A DNA stretch of 18,349 bases from JACMPA01 sp035564115 (lineage in GTDB: Bacteria > Patescibacteriota > Saccharimonadia > Saccharimonadales > UBA4665): NCBI GenBank assembly GCA_035564115.1, contig DATMTN010000007.1, positions 1 to 18,349 of the forward strand. The letters run 5' to 3'. Made by a program: the position numbers and the translations under genes. This document shows positions 14,849-18,349 of the stretch, one piece after another. Below the pieces are notes generated by a model. The model saw only the letters and a program-made list of their open reading frames with translations, did not search any database and was not told the origin of the DNA. Positions within the stretch are counted from its first letter, which is position 1, and each line of letters opens with the position of its first letter.

Positions 14849-15604
14849 ATGCGTAAATTCATATTCGTGCTCGTACTCTGTGTGGTGGTCGTGGGGGCTG
14901 CCTATACCGTCCGTCAGCATGCCCATCCTGCCGCGACCAGTACTCACAGCAATACTCCTGTCATGGCCGCCAAAAACACAGATGGCTTCAATAAGCAGGC
15001 CTATTCAACGACCGACCCGACCAGTATCTGGGTGATTGCCAATAAACAGCACGCCTTACACCCTAAAGATTACGTGCCTAAAGACCTGGTAATCCCCGAC
15101 GTGCCGCTACGTGTACCCGGCAATGAATCTATGCAGGTACGCCAAGTCACGGCCACCGCCATGGAAGAGATGTTTGCAGGGGCCAAAAAAGACGGCATCG
15201 AACTGATGCTCTCGAGCGGCTACCGTTCGTACACCTATCAGGTCAACCTGTACAACGGCTACGTGGCTGCTCAAGGACAAGCCACTGCCGACACCCAGAG
15301 CGCTCGTCCCGGCTACAGCGAGCACCAAACCGGTTTGGCAGCCGATGTCGAGCCCGTCAGCAAGAACTGTGAAGTCGAGTCATGCTTTGGCGATACGCCA
15401 GAGGGCAAATGGGTGGCCGCCAACGCCTACAAATACGGTTTTATTGTGCGCTACCCCACGGGCGATGAAGCAGTCACCGGCTATGAGCCAGAACCATGGC
15501 ATATCCGCTATATCGGCACCACGCTTTCCAACGAGTTGCACCGCACCCACACCGCTACCTTAGAGCAGTTCTTTAGCGTCAAGGGTGGCACGGTTTATAA
15601 CTGA
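14849..15604 (+). CDS. D-alanyl-D-alanine carboxypeptidase, VanY/peptidase M15 family
   Basis: This zinc enzyme trims the terminal D-Ala from peptidoglycan stem peptides outside the membrane. The 251 residues start with a basic end and one hydrophobic segment (about 4-20), a signal anchor or signal peptide. A linker to about residue 55 precedes the catalytic domain: SGYRS (123-127), SEHQTGLAAD with zinc ligands His159 and Asp166, and EPWHIRYIG with Glu215 and ligand His218. All catalytic residues are present. AGGAG at 14842-14846 is only 2 nt from the ATG and sits right after the -10, so it probably is not used as a Shine-Dalgarno. The 3' end overlaps capA by 10 bp, convergently. Confidence 0.94.
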   Translation: MRKFIFVLVLCVVVVGAAYTVRQHAHPAATSTHSNTPVMAAKNTDGFNKQAYSTTDPTSIWVIANKQHALHPKDYVPKDLVIPDVPLRVPGNESMQVRQVTATAMEEMFAGAKKDGIELMLSSGYRSYTYQVNLYNGYVAAQGQATADTQSARPGYSEHQTGLAADVEPVSKNCEVESCFGDTPEGKWVAANAYKYGFIVRYPTGDEAVTGYEPEPWHIRYIGTTLSNELHRTHTATLEQFFSVKGGTVYN

Positions 15605-16836
15605 TTGAGCGAAACGAGTGGGATATTCAGACCGTCAGCGTTGAGTGTGGTTTGCATACGTTGCTGCTGGGCAGCTGGTGTAGTCTTGAGCTGTTGCGCA
15701 TCGATTAGTGCCTGAGTAGCCTTAGCAAAAGGGTAGAGATGCAAGTTGTTGCGCGCATTAGTGTTATCAGCCGCAGCTTGGGCTGCGGTCCATTCGTAGT
15801 GCATGTAGATCGGCGAGTACTTGATCTGGCTAATCTCGAGTGTCTTGGCGTTAATCGTCATACCAGCTAGGCCATTAAATAGTGTTTCTGGTGGTTCCTG
15901 AGTGTTCAGGAAGTTACCTAACGAATACCACACGAGTGTCTTGATGCCGCTACTGCCCGTCAGCTGGGCCACGGGCTGCAACTCGTGCGAGCCATGACCC
16001 AGTATCAAGTTCACACCTTGGTCGGCCAGGAACTGTGCGTCATCTGTCTGTTGGGCATTCACGCCCGTACTATACTCGGTGCCCCAGCGCATACTGACAA
16101 TGATAAACTTGGCACCGTTTTGCTTGGCCGCGGCAATCTGACTGGCGGCAAAATCCTTGCTAAAGACATTGACCCCGTAGTCATTCTGCACCGGCGCATC
16201 GGTGTTGATATAACCCGCATACGCCAGGAAGGCAAACTTTACGCCTTTGACCGTGAAGTAGTGCACCGTGTCATGCTCCTGCTGGCTGCGGTTCTCGCCA
16301 GCCACCGCCAGCATATTCGGTACAGTACTCCAGGCGTCAACAGAGTTGGTGATGTTGGCCTGAGTGAAGTCAAAACTATGGTTGGAGGCTGTATTGACGA
16401 GGTTGCAACCAAATTTACCCATGTCAGTTACAAAATCTGTAGGTGAGTTAAACTTGGGATAGCCAGTAATCCCGAGTGACTCACCACCATTCAGAATGGG
16501 ATCATTGCAGAAGCGAATATCGGAGCGCTTGAAGGTACTAGTAAAGTCATTTACCATGGGCAGGTAGTCATAGGAGCCATCTGCTTGTTTAGCCGCGGCA
16601 TTTACAGAGTCATGGGCAATCCAGTCACCGGTGGCCACCAGTGATATATCTGGGCTGTTGCTCTGAGAGTGAGCCGTCGAGTGTGTCCTGGCTGGTGTCG
16701 TCTTCTTGTGATGGTGCAGCCAGGTAAAGCTCACAAAAACCACTACTATGAGTGGCAGTACAATCAACGCCAGTTTTACCCAGCTAAAGCTCTTTGCCTC
16801 GGGAACGGGAGGGCGCTGATAGTAGTTGTACTGCAT
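15595..16836 (-). CDS. CapA/PgsA-like membrane-anchored metallophosphatase-fold protein
   Basis: The protein belongs to the CapA family (calcineurin-like fold) found in poly-gamma-glutamate capsule loci, though many members act elsewhere. From ATG 16836 it has 413 residues: a Pro-rich cytoplasmic start, one membrane segment (about 19-40), a His/Ser/Thr-rich linker, then the domain with VATGDWIAHDSV, TASNHSFDF, SMRWGTEYSTG and LILGHGSHELQPV, and a Gln/Ala-rich tail. A longer start at 16881 is rejected because the extended -10 at 16847-16852 would lie inside it. No CapB, CapC or PgsE neighbours are present, so capsule synthesis is not supported; another envelope-polymer role is likely. Confidence 0.88.
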   Translation of the reverse strand: MQYNYYQRPPVPEAKSFSWVKLALIVLPLIVVVFVSFTWLHHHKKTTPARTHSTAHSQSNSPDISLVATGDWIAHDSVNAAAKQADGSYDYLPMVNDFTSTFKRSDIRFCNDPILNGGESLGITGYPKFNSPTDFVTDMGKFGCNLVNTASNHSFDFTQANITNSVDAWSTVPNMLAVAGENRSQQEHDTVHYFTVKGVKFAFLAYAGYINTDAPVQNDYGVNVFSKDFAASQIAAAKQNGAKFIIVSMRWGTEYSTGVNAQQTDDAQFLADQGVNLILGHGSHELQPVAQLTGSSGIKTLVWYSLGNFLNTQEPPETLFNGLAGMTINAKTLEISQIKYSPIYMHYEWTAAQAAADNTNARNNLHLYPFAKATQALIDAQQLKTTPAAQQQRMQTTLNADGLNIPLVSLNQL

Positions 16837-16846
16837 TTGTAATGGT

Positions 16847-16855
16847 AGTATACCA
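16847..16855 (-). promoter_or_regulatory. Extended -10 for the CapA-like gene
   Basis: On the minus strand this reads TGG-TATACT with 10 nt to ATG 16836. The predicted leader is 3-4 nt, so there is no room for a Shine-Dalgarno. It decides the start of the gene. Confidence 0.65.
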
Positions 16856-16864
16856 CCGTGACCG

Positions 16865-16893
16865 TTGTCAGATAGCCCCATCTAGAGTAAAAT
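16865..16893 (+). promoter_or_regulatory. Promoter for tRNA-Gln
   Basis: TTGTCA (16865-16870), a 17-bp spacer and TAAAAT (16888-16893) form a strong sigma70-type promoter. The predicted start near 16900 is about 17 nt before the mature tRNA. It is divergent from the capA promoter. Confidence 0.8.
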
Positions 16894-16916
16894 CTATCTG
16901 TTAATCACTTACACGT

Positions 16917-16991
16917 TAGGGCGTCGCCAAGTGGTAAGGCACCAGTTTTTGGTACTGGCATTCGGGGGTTCGAATCCCTCCGCCCTAGCCA
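16917..16991 (+). tRNA. tRNA-Gln (anticodon UUG)
   Basis: A complete cloverleaf is visible. The acceptor stem is TAGGGCG/CGCCCTA (16917-16923 with 16981-16987), and the D-arm is GCC/GGC. The anticodon stem CCAGT/ACTGG encloses loop TTTTGGT with anticodon TTG. The T-arm is GGGGG/CCCTC with loop TTCGAAT, the discriminator is G, and CCA is genomically encoded. The 18 bases at its 3' end recur at 18244-18261 with one mismatch, a hint of use as an integration site. A terminator follows within 10 bases. Confidence 0.97.
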
Positions 16992-16999
16992 AGCATAAG

Positions 17000-17024
17000 C
17001 ACGTTACGTGAGTAGCGTGTTTTT
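17000..17024 (+). terminator. Rho-independent terminator after tRNA-Gln
   Basis: An 8-bp stem CACGTTAC/GTAGCGTG (one G-U pair) with loop GTGA is followed by TTTTT. Confidence 0.85.
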
Positions 17025-17032
17025 ATCTTTTA

Positions 17033-17041
17033 TGTTATACA
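17033..17041 (+). promoter_or_regulatory. Extended -10 for the small gene at 17048
   Basis: TGT-TATACA lies 6 nt before ATG 17048, again leaderless spacing with no Shine-Dalgarno. Confidence 0.5.
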
Positions 17042-17047
17042 TTTACT

Positions 17048-17461
17048 ATGAGCGTGAGCGAATCAACTCCAGGGACCCCAGATGACATACATGTCGCGGT
17101 GGATGAGCTTCTCGACAACTCTTCCCCAATAATAACCTCTGCGCCCGGCGCCGGTAAATCAGAGTGTGTAGATGGGCGACCCCCTTTGAGTAGGCCACGT
17201 ATTACCGTTGCCCATTCCCTAGGAGATGTTGTCATAGGCGAGGTCATATCATCACGTATTGAAAAAGCACCTGAAGATGAGGGTGAAAAGGTGTATCGAC
17301 CGGAAGACTTTGATACAGATGAGGTTTTGTTGATACATGACCCTACTGTTGCTGAAACACAAAAAGAAGGCAGAGTACTACGCCAGACTGTCACAGAAGA
17401 GGGTAAAATTGTCAGGTCAGGTTTGGCGGAAACTATATATCGCGCCACTGACAGAAAGTAG
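17048..17461 (+). CDS. Hypothetical acidic protein, accessory region
   Basis: I do not recognise this 137-residue protein. It is rich in Glu, Asp, Pro and Ser, has no membrane span and looks largely disordered at the N-terminus. SAPGAGKS (31-38) resembles a Walker A loop, but the first Gly is missing and no Walker B follows, so I do not call an ATPase. The C-terminal half (EDFDTDEVLLIHDPTVAET, then RVLRQTVTEEGKIVRSGLAETIYRA) may form a small domain. A same-length open frame lies on the opposite strand, but the promoter upstream and terminator downstream (17508-17531) favour this one. It sits just after tRNA-Gln in the proposed integrated segment. Confidence 0.6.
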   Translation: MSVSESTPGTPDDIHVAVDELLDNSSPIITSAPGAGKSECVDGRPPLSRPRITVAHSLGDVVIGEVISSRIEKAPEDEGEKVYRPEDFDTDEVLLIHDPTVAETQKEGRVLRQTVTEEGKIVRSGLAETIYRATDRK

Positions 17462-17462
17462 A

Positions 17463-17493
17463 GTTGCGAAATACACTAATCTAGCGGTAGCCA
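17463..17493 (+). repeat. Cassette repeat copy A
   Basis: GTTGCGAA-A-TACA, then 10 bases, then GGTAGCCA. It lies just after the stop of the small gene at 17048 and before its terminator. Copy B at 18092-18121 has the same position after the next gene. The ends (GTT..CGAA and TAGCCA) faintly resemble the tRNA-Gln 3' end. Confidence 0.6.
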
Positions 17494-17507
17494 AGACGCT
17501 TATGCTT

Positions 17508-17531
17508 AAAAGACTTCTTCGGAAGTCTTTT
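17508..17531 (+). terminator. Strong rho-independent terminator with UUCG loop
   Basis: A perfect 10-bp stem AAAAGACTTC/GAAGTCTTTT is closed by the stable C(UUCG)G tetraloop, with a T-rich tail. It separates the two small accessory genes. Confidence 0.93.
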
Positions 17532-17552
17532 GCTTTATTTTGAAGTAAGTTT

Positions 17553-17558
17553 CATAAT
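17553..17558 (+). promoter_or_regulatory. -10 box for the small gene at 17565
   Basis: CATAAT lies 6 nt before ATG 17565. A possible -35 TTGCTT (17530-17535) sits 17 bp upstream and overlaps the terminator tail. The spacing is again leaderless. Confidence 0.5.
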
Positions 17559-17564
17559 GCCGAT

Positions 17565-18062
17565 ATGGCAGAGCCCGAGGCAATCAATGTTAGAGACGTT
17601 ACCGTCACTAGACTCTATAGAGTGGTGTATGAGGGTGATAACGAGATTTACAACGGCCTGGTTAATCATAATATTGAAGAATCAGTAGAAATCACCCATG
17701 ATCCTGACAAGCAATTTCTTGTCGCTGCAGCTACTGAACATGCAGCTTTTGATATAAAAAATGCAATCATGGAGCATCAAGCAAGAACGTTATTTACACG
17801 TATACTTGGGCCAGTTCTCCTAGCACTACCTATGCTCGAAAGTGATAATGGGGGCTTATTAGATAAGATTGCTTTAAGCACCGTGGGGACGGCTGTTATA
17901 ATCGCCGGTGAAAAGTTACGCGTCGAGCGCAAAAGACAGGACGCTAAGTTATGGCAAGGTAAACTAGCCACGAGGCTCAATGCTATGTCAGACCAAAAAA
18001 TTGAACTAGACAAAGCACTAAACCCGGATAAGTACGTACACCCCGAAAATAAACTTTTTTAA
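17565..18062 (+). CDS. Hypothetical protein with a possible membrane hairpin, accessory region
   Basis: I do not recognise this 165-residue protein. Residues 1-70 look soluble and mixed alpha/beta. Residues 77-91 (LFTRILGPVLLALPM) and about 98-115 (LLDKIALSTVGTAVIIAG) are hydrophobic and could form a two-helix membrane hairpin around an acidic turn. Residues 116-165 are highly charged, starting EKLRVERKRQDAK. Hand counts of two 60-base lines in it give about 38-42% GC, against about 55% for one line in cysS, so its composition differs from the core genes. It has its own promoter, and repeat B plus a long terminator follow. No homolog comes to mind; a small membrane effector or anchor is one possibility. 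Confidence 0.65.
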   Translation: MAEPEAINVRDVTVTRLYRVVYEGDNEIYNGLVNHNIEESVEITHDPDKQFLVAAATEHAAFDIKNAIMEHQARTLFTRILGPVLLALPMLESDNGGLLDKIALSTVGTAVIIAGEKLRVERKRQDAKLWQGKLATRLNAMSDQKIELDKALNPDKYVHPENKLF

Positions 18063-18091
18063 ATTACAGGATGCTTTTGTGTAAGTGCTCT

Positions 18092-18121
18092 GTTGCGAAG
18101 TACATCGACTAAGGGTAGCCA
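18092..18121 (+). repeat. Cassette repeat copy B
   Basis: GTTGCGAA-G-TACA, then 9 bases, then GGTAGCCA, matching copy A at 17463-17493. It lies 29 bases after the stop of the gene at 17565 and overlaps the base of the following terminator stem. Confidence 0.6.
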
Positions 18122-18160
18122 TGAAAAGGGCATCGGCTTTAGTCGGTGCTTTTTTCATGG
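18119..18160 (+). terminator. Long hairpin terminator, first copy
   Basis: The 5' arm (18119-18137, CCATGAAAAGG then GCATCGGC) pairs with 18142-18160 over 19 positions including several G-U pairs; the loop is TTTA. The inner stem followed by TTTTTT (18150-18155) works as a rho-independent terminator. The outer CCATGAAAA/TTTTCATGG pairing makes it nearly symmetric. Confidence 0.85.
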
Positions 18161-18168
18161 TTTGAGCT
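18130..18168 (+). repeat. Direct repeat, copy 1, covering the terminator core
   Basis: GCATCGGC, loop, GTCGGTGC, TTTTTT, then TGGTTTGAGCT. Copy 2 is at 18270-18307. Weaker similarity extends upstream to AGCCAT (18117-18122 and 18257-18262). Confidence 0.8.
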
Positions 18169-18243
18169 GATGGATTACTAGAACGAGGTTCGGTCGTCAG
18201 TCACAGCCCCCAGCGAGAGCGGGCGGCTGGATTGATGTGCGCT

Positions 18244-18261
18244 ATCCCTCCGCCCGAGCCA
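18244..18261 (+). repeat. Partial copy of the tRNA-Gln 3' end (att-like)
   Basis: ATCCCTCCGCCCGAGCCA matches 16974-16991 of tRNA-Gln at 17 of 18 positions (T16986 is G18256). It covers the T-stem 3' strand, the acceptor 3' strand and CCA. The rest of a tRNA is not present upstream, so it is a fragment, as left by integration into a tRNA 3' end. Confidence 0.65.
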
Positions 18262-18269
18262 TCAAAAAT

Positions 18270-18307
18270 GCATCGGCATTTGTCGGTGCTTTTTTGTGGT
18301 TTGAGCT
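18270..18307 (+). repeat. Direct repeat, copy 2, with rho-independent terminator
   Basis: An 8-bp stem GCATCGGC/GTCGGTGC (two G-U pairs, loop ATTT) is followed by TTTTTT (18290-18295) and TGGTTTGAGCT. It repeats copy 1, 140 bases upstream, apart from loop and spacer changes. It follows the tRNA-like fragment with no gene between. Confidence 0.8.
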
Positions 18308-18349
18308 AAAAGGCTATTTGAGAAAATTAGCATGAAGCATTCGTCCCTA

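Larger units (their letters stand above)
18063..18349. other. Gene-free stretch at the window end
   Basis: No credible coding frame is seen in these 287 bases. They hold repeat B, two related terminators, a GC-rich patch (18205-18228) able to fold, and the tRNA-Gln 3'-end copy. After 18307 nothing is recognisable; a gene could begin beyond the window. Confidence 0.6.

Noticed and set aside
14849..14890. Lipobox in VanY (VLVLC)
   Set aside because: The residue after Cys and the position inside the hydrophobic core do not fit a good lipobox; a signal anchor is more likely.
16837..16881. Longer N-terminus for the CapA-like protein from 16881
   Set aside because: It would place the extended -10 TATACT inside the coding region; the shorter start begins a normal cytoplasmic tail before the membrane segment.
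17138..17161. Walker A-like SAPGAGKS in the small gene at 17048
   Set aside because: The first Gly is missing, no Walker B or fold context follows, and the protein is short and acidic.
17035..17448. Minus-strand open frame of 137 codons opposite the small gene at 17048
   Set aside because: The plus strand has an extended -10 at the right distance and a strong terminator after the stop; the minus frame has neither and overlaps the tRNA-side promoter region.
17463..18121. Integron attC sites
   Set aside because: The repeats lack the GTTRRRY core and paired R/L boxes, and no integron integrase is in the window.
18219..18261. A second functional tRNA gene
   Set aside because: Only 43 bases could be assigned and no D-arm or anticodon arm can be formed, so it is treated as a fragment.

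Overview
The window looks like the chromosome of a Candidatus Saccharibacteria (TM7) / Patescibacteria member. This is inferred from short compact genes, degenerate zinc sites in core proteins, a family of unknown function after rplL that I recall from ultra-small bacteria, and an envelope-gene set. TGA is used as a normal stop, which argues against the UGA-recoding Gracilibacteria and Absconditabacteria. The lineage call is not proven from this sequence alone.

Layout. (1) 1-1729: rplJ and rplL, a terminator, then a separately promoted conserved protein of unknown function. (2) 1731-5278: thymidine kinase and the replication pair dnaX-dnaB. (3) 5304-6506: a polytopic GT-C-like membrane protein. 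(4) 6490-10371: a tight operon ybaB/ebfC - recR - NUDIX - DHH phosphoesterase - cysS, with 4-bp and 32-bp overlaps and 0-18-bp gaps. (5) 10378-14831, minus strand: an envelope group of AI-2E/PerM-family membrane protein, two tandem PimA-like GT4 glycosyltransferases and an alpha/beta hydrolase. (6) 14849-16836: a VanY-type D,D-carboxypeptidase and a convergent membrane-anchored CapA-like protein. (7) 16917-18349: tRNA-Gln(UUG), then an AT-richer accessory stretch with two orphan small genes, each with its own promoter and followed by a shared repeat and a strong terminator. It ends in a near-copy of the tRNA-Gln 3' end, which suggests integration at the tRNA gene.

Two themes run across the window. 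First, many promoters have their -10 box only 5-8 nt before the ATG, so at least six genes appear to be transcribed as leaderless mRNAs with no Shine-Dalgarno; two more have leaders too short for one. Genes with longer leaders or inside operons mostly carry AGGAG-like sites. Second, RecR and DnaX lack the zinc cysteines usual in their families. The most novel region is the cassette-like array after tRNA-Gln. I found no integrase, IS element or CRISPR array.
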